Below are positions 24,327 through 33,193 of a stretch of DNA of 64,000 bases, piece after piece. This stretch comes from Tolypothrix brevis GSE-NOS-MK-07-07A (GTDB lineage Bacteria > Cyanobacteriota > Cyanobacteriia > Cyanobacteriales > Nostocaceae): positions 1-64,000 of the forward strand of contig JAHHIJ010000011.1 in NCBI GenBank assembly GCA_019358985.1, given 5' to 3'. Position 1 is the stretch's first letter. Each line of letters begins with the position of its first letter. Both the position numbers and the translations under genes were made by a program. Below the pieces are notes generated by a model. It did not search any database and was not told where the DNA came from. It was given only the letters and a program-made list of their open reading frames with translations.

Positions 24327-27008
24327 TTACCTCGCAGATGCCGGCATCCCTACGCCCAAAATATCCTCAATCCTGGGCATATCTTCCAAGGCAATCACTC
24401 TACCTTCATCCTCAAAACCTGTAATTTGATCGAAGTTCAAATACCGATACAAATCATCAGCAAAAGGATGAATTCTATTTGCCACAATGTCCATATATTC
24501 CTGCACTGAAGGAATGCGTCCCAGCAGCGCACACACTGCGGCTAATTCTGCCGAACCGAGGTACACTCGCGCATCTTTCCCCATGCGATTATTGAAGTTG
24601 CGGGTAGAAGTTGAAAACACCGTTGTCCCATCTTCAACTCGCGCTTGATTGCCCATACATAAACTGCAACCAGGCATTTCTGTTCGCGCATTTGCCGCAT
24701 CAAAAATGTTATAAATACCTTCTGATTTTAGTTGGTATTCATCCATGCGAGTAGGGGGACAAATCCACAAGCGAGCGTTTACTGTTCCTGCACCTTCTAA
24801 CACTTTCGCTGTAGCGCGATAATGACCGATATTTGTCATACAAGAACCAACGAATACTTCTTGTATTGGATCATTCACAACCTCCGATAATAACTTAATA
24901 TTATCAGGGTCATTTGGTGCAGCAACAATTGGTTCTTTGATTTCGTTCAAATCAATTTCAATGATTTCTGCATATTCTGCATCTGCATCGGCTGACATCA
25001 ATACGGGATTTGCTAACCATTCTTCCATTTTGATGACGCGGCGCATCATGGTTCGGGCATCGGCGTAACCGCGTGCTACCATGTTCTTTAAGAGCGCCAC
25101 GTTAGAACGCAGATATTCAGCAACTGTCTCTACACTCAGTTTAATTGTACAACCTGCACAAGAACGTTCTGCGGAAGCGTCGGTAAGTTCAAAAGCTTGT
25201 TCAACTTTCAAATTTGGCAAGCCTTCAATTTCCATAATCCGTCCAGAGAAGACGTTTTTCTTATTTTTCTTATCGACTGTCAGCAAGCCTTTTTGAATCG
25301 CGACGTAGGGAATTGCATTCACCACATCTCGCAGGGTGATACCGGGTTGCAATTCTCCTTTAAAGCGTACCAAAACTGATTCTGGCATATCTAAGGGCAT
25401 TGCACCCAAAGCTGCTGCAAAAGCCACTAAACCAGAACCGGCAGGGAAGGAAATTCCTAAGGGAAAGCGGGTGTGAGAATCGCCACCTGTACCTACTGTG
25501 TCGGGTAAAAGCATCCGGTTGAGCCAAGAGTGAATTATACCATCACCGGGACGCAAGGCGACACCACCACGAGAAGAAAAGAAATCAGGTAATTCTTGTT
25601 GAGTTTTGATGTCAACTGGTTTAGGATAAGCTGCGGTATGGCAAAAACTCTGCATCACTAAGTCTGCACTGAAGCCGAGACAAGCGAGTTCTTTTAATTC
25701 GTCGCGAGTCATGGGACCTGTGGTATCCTGAGAACCAACGGTGGTCATAATCGGTTCGCAAGATGTACTGGGACGTACACCTGGTAATCCGCAAGCTTTA
25801 CCGACCATTTTCTGTGCTAAGGTGTAGCCTTTGTTTGTGTTGGCTGGTTGGTGGGGACGCCTAAAGATGGTGCTGGGTTCTAAGTTCAGTGCAGCGCGGG
25901 TTTTATCGGTGAGGGTGCGTCCAATTAGGAGGGGAATTCGTCCACCGGCGCGGACTTCATCTAAGATTGTATCTGGTTTGAGGGTGAAGGTAGAAATAAC
26001 TTCGCCAGCAACGTCTGTGATTTCACCTTTGTAGGGATGGATGGTAATCACCATGCCGGTTTCTAATTTGCTGACATCGCACTCGATGGGCAAAGCACCG
26101 GAATCTTCAGCAGTGTTGAAGAAAATTGGCGCGATCGCACTTCCTAGTATATATCCTCCCGCCCGTTTGTTGGGTACATAAGGTATATCTTGCCCCATGT
26201 GCCACAAAACTGAGTTAATTGCCGATTTCCGTGAGGAACCGGTACCGACTACATCCCCCACATAAGCGACAGGATGTCCTTTTTTCTTTAACTCGGTAAT
26301 TGTTTGTATACTTCCCGGCATACGTGATTCCAACATCACCAAAGCATGTAAAGGAATATCCGGGCGAGTTGTGGCGCTTTGTGCTGGTGATAAGTCGTCG
26401 GTGTTGGTTTCCCCTGCTACTTTAAATACTGTGACGGTAATAGATTCGGGTACTTCTGGACGAATTGTAAACCATTCCGCTTCTGCCCAGGAGTCAATTA
26501 CGCGCTTGGCGAAGGGATTGGTTTGAGATAATTCTAAAATGTCGTGAAAGGCATCATACACTAACAGAGTTTTGCTGAGGGCAGATGCAGCGTATGCGGC
26601 TATTGGTTCTGTTCCTTGTCCCCCCATGACCAGGGGTGTTTTCGAGGATGTGGAAAAGGATACGGTGGCAACTTGCAGTAAATCGATGAGCGATCGCACG
26701 TTATAACCGCCGATCATCGTCCCTAGCAATTGTACCGCATCGATGGGTGAAATTAACGGGCTGGTGATTTCTTCTTTAGCAATACCCGTGAGAAATCCCG
26801 CTTTCACGTAAGCTGCGGGATCGACACCGGGAGAAATGCGATCGCGCAATAAATGCAATAATATCACCTCTTGACCGAGGGGCGGATTTTTTAGTAATTC
26901 GCATAATTCTGAGGTTTGCTTCGCATCCAATGGTAAAGGGGGAATACCGAGCTGGGCACGTTCCTCAACATGTTGACGGTATTGTTCTAGCATTTTTATG
27001 TTCTCCAT
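24327..27008 (-). CDS. acnB: aconitate hydratase B
   Basis: AcnB isomerises citrate and isocitrate in the TCA cycle and can also act on 2-methylisocitrate. The 893 residues match the AcnB subfamily, with the N-terminal HEAT-like domain (about 1-160), the swivel domain moved ahead of the core, and three cluster cysteines near the C-terminus in VGSCMTNIG and [22 protein letters not shown] and [13 protein letters not shown] are further hallmarks. Cyanobacteria typically have AcnB as sole aconitase, and isocitrate feeds 2-oxoglutarate supply for nitrogen assimilation. It is monocistronic. Confidence 0.97.
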   Translation of the reverse strand: MENIKMLEQYRQHVEERAQLGIPPLPLDAKQTSELCELLKNPPLGQEVILLHLLRDRISPGVDPAAYVKAGFLTGIAKEEITSPLISPIDAVQLLGTMIGGYNVRSLIDLLQVATVSFSTSSKTPLVMGGQGTEPIAAYAASALSKTLLVYDAFHDILELSQTNPFAKRVIDSWAEAEWFTIRPEVPESITVTVFKVAGETNTDDLSPAQSATTRPDIPLHALVMLESRMPGSIQTITELKKKGHPVAYVGDVVGTGSSRKSAINSVLWHMGQDIPYVPNKRAGGYILGSAIAPIFFNTAEDSGALPIECDVSKLETGMVITIHPYKGEITDVAGEVISTFTLKPDTILDEVRAGGRIPLLIGRTLTDKTRAALNLEPSTIFRRPHQPANTNKGYTLAQKMVGKACGLPGVRPSTSCEPIMTTVGSQDTTGPMTRDELKELACLGFSADLVMQSFCHTAAYPKPVDIKTQQELPDFFSSRGGVALRPGDGIIHSWLNRMLLPDTVGTGGDSHTRFPLGISFPAGSGLVAFAAALGAMPLDMPESVLVRFKGELQPGITLRDVVNAIPYVAIQKGLLTVDKKNKKNVFSGRIMEIEGLPNLKVEQAFELTDASAERSCAGCTIKLSVETVAEYLRSNVALLKNMVARGYADARTMMRRVIKMEEWLANPVLMSADADAEYAEIIEIDLNEIKEPIVAAPNDPDNIKLLSEVVNDPIQEVFVGSCMTNIGHYRATAKVLEGAGTVNARLWICPPTRMDEYQLKSEGIYNIFDAANARTEMPGCSLCMGNQARVEDGTTVFSTSTRNFNNRMGKDARVYLGSAELAAVCALLGRIPSVQEYMDIVANRIHPFADDLYRYLNFDQITGFEDEGRVIALEDMPRIEDILGVGMPASAR

Positions 27009-27226
27009 TGGAATGTTCTCTCTTTAATTATGAAATATTTTTAGGCAATATTTGGCTATAAAAGTTTAGCTTACTTTTATTACTGAAAGTCCTACTGTTA
27101 ATCGGTTATTAGCATTTTTTTAGACTGAAAGGTTATTTTTCGTCAACCGAATATTTTTACACTTTGATGGAATACGAGCAAAGACAGTTTAGTATTGCTG
27201 TAAAATCGCAATCATGGGTAAAAATT

Positions 27227-27336
27227 GGTGTTGCTGATTTAATGTATGAAAATGATTGTGCGTGATGTCAAAACCCTTGTATATATGCGATATATCGCTT
27301 CTCTACATCCGCATTCATCCTGGGATTCAGCAACGC
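27227..27336. repeat. nested-palindrome repeat, copy 2
   Basis: Outer arms GGTGTTGCTGATTT and GATTCAGCAACGC enclose an inner hairpin TGCGATATATCGC with flanks CCCTTG and CTCTACATCCGCATTCAT. The inner part is the reverse orientation of the core in copy 1 (691-790), so cores can be inverted relative to the arms. Confidence 0.6.
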
Positions 27337-27372
27337 ATAAAAATTAATTAATCTACTAATGATTTATCATTA

Positions 27373-27633
27373 TTATTGGTTTAACCAAGTTTTTAAATTA
27401 GCAACACTAGAAAAGTCTAGCAATGCATCTCCTAAATTCTCTAATTTTTCAATTGATAAGCCTTGAATTCGCTCGATTAATAATGCATCAATCTCACCAA
27501 TACGGCGATTTAATAGACGCACTATTAAGTCTTGTTCTCCCTTTTGCCTTCCCTCTTCTTTGGCTTGTTCTCTGTCTCTTTGATAAAGTGGTTCTAATCG
27601 CATAATTAACTCCCTATCATCTATAAAATCCAA
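27373..27633 (-). pseudogene. partial duplicate of the DUF4351-type protein C-terminus
   Basis: The 86-codon frame nearly repeats the last 86 or so residues of the next gene upstream: DRELIMRLEPLYQRDREQAK, LNRRIGEIDALLIERIQGLS and LENLGDALLDFSSVA. It lacks the expanded GRQQ repeat (reads EEGRQKGEQ) and has no N-terminal nuclease-like part. A dispersed palindrome (27644-27666) sits at the junction between the copies. It is a tandem partial duplication, probably non-functional though an ATG is present. Confidence 0.8.
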
Positions 27634-27643
27634 AACCCGCTCT

Positions 27644-27668
27644 GAGACGTAGCAGTGCTACGTCTCTA
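27644..27668. repeat. dispersed GAGACGTAGCAGTGCTACGTCTC palindrome
   Basis: A palindrome copy lies exactly in the spacer between the full-length and partial DUF4351-type sequences. It may have been part of the duplicated segment or the site of recombination. Confidence 0.7.
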
Positions 27669-27712
27669 CGTATATTCGATTAAAGCGCAATCTGCTGTAG
27701 GTAGGCACAAAA

Positions 27713-28636
27713 TTATTGGTTTAACCAAGCTTCTAAATCAGCAACACTAGAAAAATCTAGCAATGCATCTCCTAAATTCTCTAATTGTTCAATTGATAAG
27801 CCTTGAATTCGCTCGATTAATGATGCATCAATTTCACCAATACGGCGATTGAGTAGACGTACTATTAAGTCTTGTTCTCCCTCTTGCCTTCCTTGTTGCC
27901 TTCCTTGTTGCCTTCCTTCTTGCCTTCCCTCTTCTTTGGCTTGTTCTCTGTCTCTTTGATAAAGCGGTTCTAATCGCATAATTAACTCCCTATCATCTGT
28001 TTCTAATTCTTGATTTACTCTCAAGTTTTCGCGCAAGTTGTAAACTAATTCGAGAGTTGCTTTTTGGTATGGGTAATCTAATGGTAACGCTTGCAATTCG
28101 ATAATTGCTTGTGACTGTACATTCCCCCTACCTAAAAGCCTTAACCATAATGTTTCTGGTGTTTGGGGTAGTTGGTGTATTGCTACAATTACTGTCCGCA
28201 AGGCATCTGGCAAAAAATGTACTCCCGATAACCAACCTTCTTTTTGCATAGTTCCGAAGCTAGACAATCTAGTTTCAGATACGGTTGGAGTAAGAACCCA
28301 CAATTTGGGAATTTCGGAGTCCTGAAGTTTGGTTTTATTTGCTTTAGCTTCTCGTCGCAAGAAAGCCTTGACTTCTAATAATTTGAGAATACAGTCGCAG
28401 ATTTCATCGGTAGAAGCTGGATTGCGGTAGGGTTCTATTATCGCAGGATGTTCAGCAAATCTTCCTAACAAACCCAGTATTTGTATATTAGAGCTTTGCT
28501 GTTTGGCAGGAGTGAATAAAACATCTATTTCTTTAATCTCCCCTGATACTTTTTCTGATGCCTTCACCTCTCCGTAGTCTTTTAATAGTTCTTCTAAATA
28601 GTCTTTGGCAAATTTATCATGTATAAAACGGGTCAT
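27713..28636 (-). CDS. Rpn/DUF4351-like protein (putative transposase/nuclease family)
   Basis: The 307-residue protein starts MTRFIHDKFAKDYLEELLKDYGEV with EIDVLF, typical of the Rpn-like PD-(D/E)XK families abundant in cyanobacteria. It ends with a C-terminal DUF4351-like helical region LNRRIGEIDASLIERIQGLS and LENLGDALLDF. Between them is a basic, glutamine-rich repeat (EGRQ, QGRQ, QGRQ, QEGEQ). Members resemble recombination-promoting nucleases. The nuclease catalytic residues are not clearly preserved: only the early D in EIDVLF and the later EVKAF are visible. Isolated gene with a partial copy downstream. Confidence 0.75.
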   Translation of the reverse strand: MTRFIHDKFAKDYLEELLKDYGEVKASEKVSGEIKEIDVLFTPAKQQSSNIQILGLLGRFAEHPAIIEPYRNPASTDEICDCILKLLEVKAFLRREAKANKTKLQDSEIPKLWVLTPTVSETRLSSFGTMQKEGWLSGVHFLPDALRTVIVAIHQLPQTPETLWLRLLGRGNVQSQAIIELQALPLDYPYQKATLELVYNLRENLRVNQELETDDRELIMRLEPLYQRDREQAKEEGRQEGRQQGRQQGRQEGEQDLIVRLLNRRIGEIDASLIERIQGLSIEQLENLGDALLDFSSVADLEAWLNQ

Positions 28637-28844
28637 TCATTTTTAAGATTGTGGAAGTTCTGGGTTAATGCAAAAGCGTTATAATCATCAAGCATAAAAA
28701 ATGAAAAGCTTATTCTATAACCCTTTTGACTTCACGGTGCTAGTAGTCTGTGATAGATTAACAGAGATACTGCCAAAAATCTCATGAGATCGCACCCTGG
28801 ATTGATCAATGATAACGCGATCGCGCATTTGGGAAAATTTCAAC
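28637..28844. other. short gene-free spacer before RelE fragment
   Basis: AT-rich spacer with one HIP1-like GCGATCGCGC site near 28816. Nothing else recognisable. Confidence 0.4.
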
Positions 28845-28973
28845 ATGGAAGTTCAACCAAAAGAAATCAGGAATTATTTAAGATTTGATGGTATAGATAT
28901 TTTTTCTGAGTGGTTTGACTCTCTGCGGGATATTGGAAAGACTATAGGAGTAGAGACAATACGGTTCGGATAA
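28845..28973 (+). pseudogene. 5' fragment of a RelE/ParE-family toxin gene
   Basis: The frame begins MEVQPKEIRNYL and continues with FSEWFDSLRD, the characteristic start of the HigB/RelE-like toxin family of addiction modules. After about 30 codons it enters the left arm of a terminal-inverted-repeat element (28957) and stops at 28971. The remaining 70 or so residues with the catalytic basic residues are absent, and no antitoxin gene follows. Fragment clearly non-functional. Confidence 0.78.
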
Positions 28974-29166
28974 GACTCGATCCCCCCAACCCCCCTTAAA
29001 AAGGGGGACTAAGAATGGCTCTATTTCCCCCTTTTTAAGGGCAGCCAGTCCGTTGGGCGGGTTCCCCGACTTGTTCGCCCAGCGTCTCCCCGAATCGAGA
29101 AGGAACTGGCGTGGACTAAGTTCTATCTTTAAGTAAGGACTGTGCATCTTAACCGAACCGTATTGA
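28957..29166. mobile_element. 210-bp terminal-inverted-repeat element with nested hairpin
   Basis: Left arm CAATACGGTTCGGATAAGA (28957-28975) and right arm (29148-29166) match as inverted repeats with one mismatch. Inside are CCCCCCTTAAAAAGGGGG-type hairpins and their complements (around 28990-29040) and a GC-rich block around 29040-29100. No transposase is present, so it is MITE-like. It interrupts the RelE-like toxin fragment. No clear target duplication is visible. Confidence 0.72.
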
Positions 29167-29216
29167 CAGACGTTCCACATGCTTCGTTTCTACGACACCT
29201 GATGAAGGGAAATTTC

Positions 29217-29828
29217 ATGAAGCGGTTATTTAGGTTTTTCAAACCTCGCAGAAACCAACCATTGCTGAATCTGGTTTTTATTGCGTTTATTTCGGTTTTG
29301 TTTTTAGCAAATTTGATATTTAAAATATTTAGTTTCGTATTCCCTTCTTTCAATGCGATAGCTGTAGCATTATTCTTGTTGATTCCGTTTTTACTTGTAA
29401 TCAATGGATTTTTCTTTCCCAGATGGTGGCTAAAACTGATAAATTTTTGGATATTTATATTACCAAGTTTGCTTTCTCTCTGGATTTTCAACAATGCTAC
29501 TATAATCTTTTTGTTAATTGGTATTTATCAGCCAGAGCAAGAAATTAAATTTAAATCTTATAATATTGTCGTTTATAAAAGTCCTATATGGTTGGATACA
29601 GATGCACAACGGGGATTTGTTTTAAAGCAAGAAAAGATTATCTTTCCGGGAATTAAGTTAGCAAAGCCAATTTATGAAAATAAAAATTATTATTTAGAGA
29701 AGATAGAAAATTATCAATTAATCGGTCGAGATAAAGTAGTTTTAGATTTTGTTTATTATGATGTGGGGGAAAAAAGAAAACGTAAGGAAAGGAAAGAATT
29801 TCAAGTAAAAGATTTTCTCTATTTTTAA
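29217..29828 (+). CDS. multi-pass membrane protein, unknown function
   Basis: From ATG 29217, preceded by AAGGGA, the 203-residue product begins KRLFRFFKPRRNQP, a basic cytosolic start. Three or four hydrophobic helices follow (about 15-110), then a soluble tail of about 95 residues rich in lysine and tyrosine. Upstream in-frame codons overlap the MITE-like element, so I prefer the internal start. I do not recognise the family. The DNA is AT-rich. Isolated gene on the plus strand. Confidence 0.65.
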   Translation: MKRLFRFFKPRRNQPLLNLVFIAFISVLFLANLIFKIFSFVFPSFNAIAVALFLLIPFLLVINGFFFPRWWLKLINFWIFILPSLLSLWIFNNATIIFLLIGIYQPEQEIKFKSYNIVVYKSPIWLDTDAQRGFVLKQEKIIFPGIKLAKPIYENKNYYLEKIENYQLIGRDKVVLDFVYYDVGEKRKRKERKEFQVKDFLYF

Positions 29829-29832
29829 TTTG

Positions 29833-29925
29833 GTAGTAAGCACTTCAGTGCTAAATAAAGAAAGCGCTTCAGCGCTTACTACGGCTAAATAAAGAAAGCG
29901 CTGAAGCGCTTACTACGGTTTAAAC
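29833..29925. repeat. tandem GTAGTAAGCGCTTCAGCGC palindromes
   Basis: Three hairpins with loops such as AAGCACTTCAGTGCT and AAGCGCTTCAGCGCTT, joined by AAATAAAGA spacers, lie between the convergent membrane-protein and DUF1517 genes. The direct repeat of CTAAATAAAGAAAGCGCT marks a recent tandem duplication. It may serve as bidirectional 3' structure. Confidence 0.8.
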
Positions 29926-30912
29926 CAATTTCAGATCGGCATACTCTGCTAATAAGTCATCAGAGGTGAGAGTGTCACCTTCAGCTTGCGGAGTCCAGAG
30001 AACTTCAATCGCGAGAAGTTTATCGCTGGGGATACTGCCAATTTGACGCAAAGCTTGACGCAATTCTTCAACGTTGTTCATTGCTGGGATTTGGAATTTA
30101 CCCAGTGTTGCTGCTAATAGGGTGACAATGATATATTCTCCAGAACCTTGGCTAAATAGGTCGGTTGGGTTGTCAACATCAGTACCAGTTAAAGCATTTT
30201 TGGGAGTGGCTTCTTTTAGCTGGTTGTTAACATTAGAAAGAGTTTCTTCGCTAAATTTGCTGCGTTCTGCCAGTGTTAAACGGTTAAACTGAGCTTCAGC
30301 TGAATTTAAACGCGCTTGCTCTGTACCACCACCTGCATATACCCAGTATTCGGGATGGCGTAGCAAAGCGAGACTGGCTTCTTGCAAAATTTCGGCTCTA
30401 CCTTCTGGGGAGTTGGTGTCAGCTGTTTCGGCAATTCGGTTGAGTTCCCCTTGCAGTTCACGAGCTTGTGCCAACATAGCTACTTGTAGACGAGTCACAG
30501 AAACATTAGAGTTGCTGCTGGTGTAACCTGTATCGTCTGTGGTTTCCCCATCGGTAGCGCGACGGAAGGCTTGGAGCATGAAGTTAGCGATCGCCAAGAA
30601 AATTAAGATGGTAAACAAACCACCAAATCCTCCCCCAAAACCAAAGAAGGGTATCAAGAAAGGAAATCCAAATCCTCCACCACCAGGGTAATATCCACGA
30701 CTGTAGCCACCACCATATCCACCGCCATATCCACCACCAGGAGCCGAATAGGTGCGGCTAGAAGGCGCTCTGAATGAGCCTCCGCCGATTCTACCACCAC
30801 TGCGGGCGGCTAATGCCCCATCAGCATGACTCAGTGCCAAAGTAAACACTAGGCTGAGGACAAACAAAGTTTTTAATAGCGGTTTGATGGCTTGTTGTAG
30901 TTGTTTACGCAT
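29920..30912 (-). CDS. DUF1517 domain membrane protein, glycine-rich
   Basis: The 330-residue protein has an N-terminal signal-like helix ending near SHADGALAA (about residue 35). Next is a Gly/Tyr-rich low-complexity region (GGGYGGGYGGGYSRGYYPGG, about 59-78), then a transmembrane stretch FGGLFTILIFLAIANFMLQAF. The conserved soluble domain (about 135-330) contains VTRLQVAMLAQARELQ and YIIVTLLAAT. This is the DUF1517 family, found in cyanobacteria and plastids, with no assigned biochemistry I can name. Monocistronic; an inverted repeat lies 50-85 bp upstream. Confidence 0.88.
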   Translation of the reverse strand: MRKQLQQAIKPLLKTLFVLSLVFTLALSHADGALAARSGGRIGGGSFRAPSSRTYSAPGGGYGGGYGGGYSRGYYPGGGGFGFPFLIPFFGFGGGFGGLFTILIFLAIANFMLQAFRRATDGETTDDTGYTSSNSNVSVTRLQVAMLAQARELQGELNRIAETADTNSPEGRAEILQEASLALLRHPEYWVYAGGGTEQARLNSAEAQFNRLTLAERSKFSEETLSNVNNQLKEATPKNALTGTDVDNPTDLFSQGSGEYIIVTLLAATLGKFQIPAMNNVEELRQALRQIGSIPSDKLLAIEVLWTPQAEGDTLTSDDLLAEYADLKLV

Positions 30913-31639
30913 AACGATAATGTCACTTGAAAAAGGTTATTACTTATGATTTCTCCTAGCACTGGTAGGAGTCTGTGTATAGATGACACTCCTACCATAC
31001 TGAGCTTTCGTTTTTGATATTTACTAGCTCTGTGTAAGATTCATCTATCGCTATAACTTTAATTTACCGCTTCTTATTCTCGGCGTGCTGCGATCGCATG
31101 GGGGATTTCTGGAGTAGATAACCGTACCTGTTGACACTCTCTGATCTGACGGGGTGCATTAAAATTTACTTTACCAAGCCACGATTCAAAGCATTATCGG
31201 CATTTTGGCATAAGATTATGGCTGGATTTAGGATAAACTATTTATAATAGCAGTATAGACTTAGCAATCTCTACAGATTATCCTCAAGTCCTTTCTCCTA
31301 ATTTCTATTGTAAATTATTTTACTTTAGCAAATACACAAAAGTGTTATCTTTCAACAAAAATATAAAAATTATTCTTGAGGAGAGTTAGCAAAACATAGC
31401 GCAATTTATGATTTGTGGAATTAATTGTCTGACATGATCTCATTGACTACGGACGATAAAAATAGCGATTATTAAAGGTTGGCTCCCCCTGAAAATTTAG
31501 TGATAAAAATTTGCTTTTGAGAAAAACTGCACTACTAACATCTACTAAAAGTACATACTGATTAATGAAAAGCAACTTTATCTAACTTTTCTTCACTCCA
31601 CAGAATGAACAATTAAGAAGTTTAGACAGCGAAGTTTTC
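30913..31639. other. 727-bp gene-free region with upstream hairpin
   Basis: No gene is seen on either strand. TGGTAGGAGT at 30963-30972 and its complement at 30988-30997 form a hairpin in the divergent promoter region of the DUF1517 gene. The rest is AT-rich with a HIP1 site near 31091 and no recognisable RNA. It separates two divergently transcribed genes and probably holds both promoters. Confidence 0.5.
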
Positions 31640-32860
31640 ATGGAACAAATATCACAAATTGATGGAAGAATCCAAGACAAAACAGCCTATCCTGACATCT
31701 TAGTAATATCGCGCACCTTCTTGCCGAACGAGGGCGGAATTGCAGAATATATATATAATCGCTGTCTGCAAGACCCAGAAAGGGTAATTGTTTTAGCGGG
31801 TAGTTGTTCTGGAGACAAAGCATTTGATCGCGATCAACAGTTTCCCGTGTATCGCTGGTCAAATCCGAGATTTTGGCGTAGTGGTTTTGTCGAAAATAAT
31901 ATAAAGCATATTTTAAATATGGTCTGGTCATTTGTGCTAGCCATGCAACTTTATTTTCGCTATCGTTACCGCTACATAGAGTGGGGTCACGGCTACAACT
32001 TTCTTTGCCTGTTGCTATTAAGCTATTTATTACCTATCCGTTTTTTTATCTATTTACATGGCAATGATGTAGTTCATATTTTACGCAATCCCTTGGGGCG
32101 TATTCTATTCGCATTAACATTGATACGAGCCGAAGGAATTGTTTGTAAAAGTTCGTTTATAAAAGATTACCTGAAAGCTAATTTTCGATTTAATACTCCT
32201 ACCCACATTATCAATCCGATCCTCAGACCAGAAAAATTTGCCGATTCTGCCAGCGTTGATAATCTTGATAATTTACGTGTTCGCATCCGTGAAGCATACA
32301 ATATTCCAGAAACATCTGTAGTCATTCTTTCAGTAGGACGACTTGAAAAGTGTAAAGGCTTCGAGAAAATAATTGAAAACTTAACACTATTGCTGACTCA
32401 GGGGATAGACGTTCACTATATACTTTGTGGGCAAGGTGCTTATGAATTAGAACTGAAATCTTTAGCACGTCGCTTGCGAGTAGATAAACGGGTACACTTT
32501 GCCGGATATGTAGGCGATCGCGAATTAGCTGCCTACTATACAGCTTGCGATTTATTTGCTATGCTTACTTTGTTTGACACCAAATCCGCCAGTATAGAGG
32601 GTTTTGATGCAGTTTATTTAGAAGCGGGTTACTTCGGTAAGCCTGTAATTGCTTCTTGTTTAGGTAGTGTCATCGATGCTGTTCGCCATGAAGAAAATGG
32701 CATCCTAGTTAATCCCAATTCTGGCTGTGAAATTTTTCAAGCTTTCAGTCGCTTGTGTAAAGACCAGCAGCTACGTGAAAAACTAGGTCGTATCGGAAAA
32801 GAACTAGCCAAACGCAAAACCCTTCACCGGACGCTTTACGCTTCAAGAATTAGTCCATAG
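31640..32860 (+). CDS. family 4 glycosyltransferase
   Basis: The 406 residues show the GT-B pattern of GT4: an N-terminal ISRTFLPNEGGIAEYIYNR segment and a C-terminal VGRLEKCKGFEKIIENL with GQGAYELELKSLARRL, then AYYTACDLFAML and EAGYFGKPVIAS. The usual E-x7-E motif reads E(G)FDAVYLEAG. The end KTLHRTLYASRISP looks unlike a normal family tail. It runs straight into tandem repeats, so the last residues may be altered by a repeat insertion. Acts on nucleotide-sugars at the cytosolic membrane face; substrate unknown. Confidence 0.88.
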   Translation: MEQISQIDGRIQDKTAYPDILVISRTFLPNEGGIAEYIYNRCLQDPERVIVLAGSCSGDKAFDRDQQFPVYRWSNPRFWRSGFVENNIKHILNMVWSFVLAMQLYFRYRYRYIEWGHGYNFLCLLLLSYLLPIRFFIYLHGNDVVHILRNPLGRILFALTLIRAEGIVCKSSFIKDYLKANFRFNTPTHIINPILRPEKFADSASVDNLDNLRVRIREAYNIPETSVVILSVGRLEKCKGFEKIIENLTLLLTQGIDVHYILCGQGAYELELKSLARRLRVDKRVHFAGYVGDRELAAYYTACDLFAMLTLFDTKSASIEGFDAVYLEAGYFGKPVIASCLGSVIDAVRHEENGILVNPNSGCEIFQAFSRLCKDQQLREKLGRIGKELAKRKTLHRTLYASRISP

Positions 32861-32966
32861 TCCATAGTCAAAAAGTCCATAGTCCATAGTAATAATAATT
32901 GACTTTTGACTCTTGACTCTTGACTTTTGACTCTTGACCATTGACCCTTGACTCTTGACCCTTGAC
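32853..32966. repeat. tandem AGTCCAT and TTGACTC/TTGACTT heptamer tracts
   Basis: First, AGTCCAT repeats (32853-32890), then about ten head-to-tail TTGAC-type heptamers reaching the thiS stop codon. The tract forms the convergent spacer between the GT4 and thiS genes. It belongs to the same heptamer family as 6605-6667. Confidence 0.85.
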
Positions 32967-33179
32967 TCATCCACCCCCGACAATGGTGACTACTTCAATG
33001 CGATCGCCTTGGTGTATTTTAGTGTTAGACCAAAACTGACGGTGTAAAATTTCCCCGTTATACTCCACCGCTATTAAACGGAGATTAAAACCTAATTCTT
33101 GGAGTATATCGGGTAAAGGTTTTTGGGATGAGCAAGTACGAGTTTCCCCATTTAGAGAAAGTGTAATCTGGTCAGACAT
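32967..33179 (-). CDS. thiS: sulfur carrier protein ThiS
   Basis: The 70-residue ubiquitin-like protein ends in the required C-terminal VGGG (Gly-Gly). Its terminal glycine becomes a thiocarboxylate that donates sulfur to the thiazole of thiamine. It has the beta-grasp pattern ITLSLNGETRT... and LPDILQELG. It follows thiE by 14 bp on the same strand, so the two form a thiamine operon. Confidence 0.95.
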   Translation of the reverse strand: MSDQITLSLNGETRTCSSQKPLPDILQELGFNLRLIAVEYNGEILHRQFWSNTKIHQGDRIEVVTIVGGG

Positions 33180-33193
33180 AAACTTGGAATTGT

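Noticed and set aside
28878-29180. 100-codon minus-strand frame
   Set aside because: It reads through the inverted-repeat element; the translated sequence is repeat-derived (GGWGD, KKGEIEPFL-type) and appears in many such elements.
29129-29494. 121-codon frame opposite the membrane protein
   Set aside because: Antisense shadow of the plus-strand gene, which has the better ribosome site and membrane pattern.
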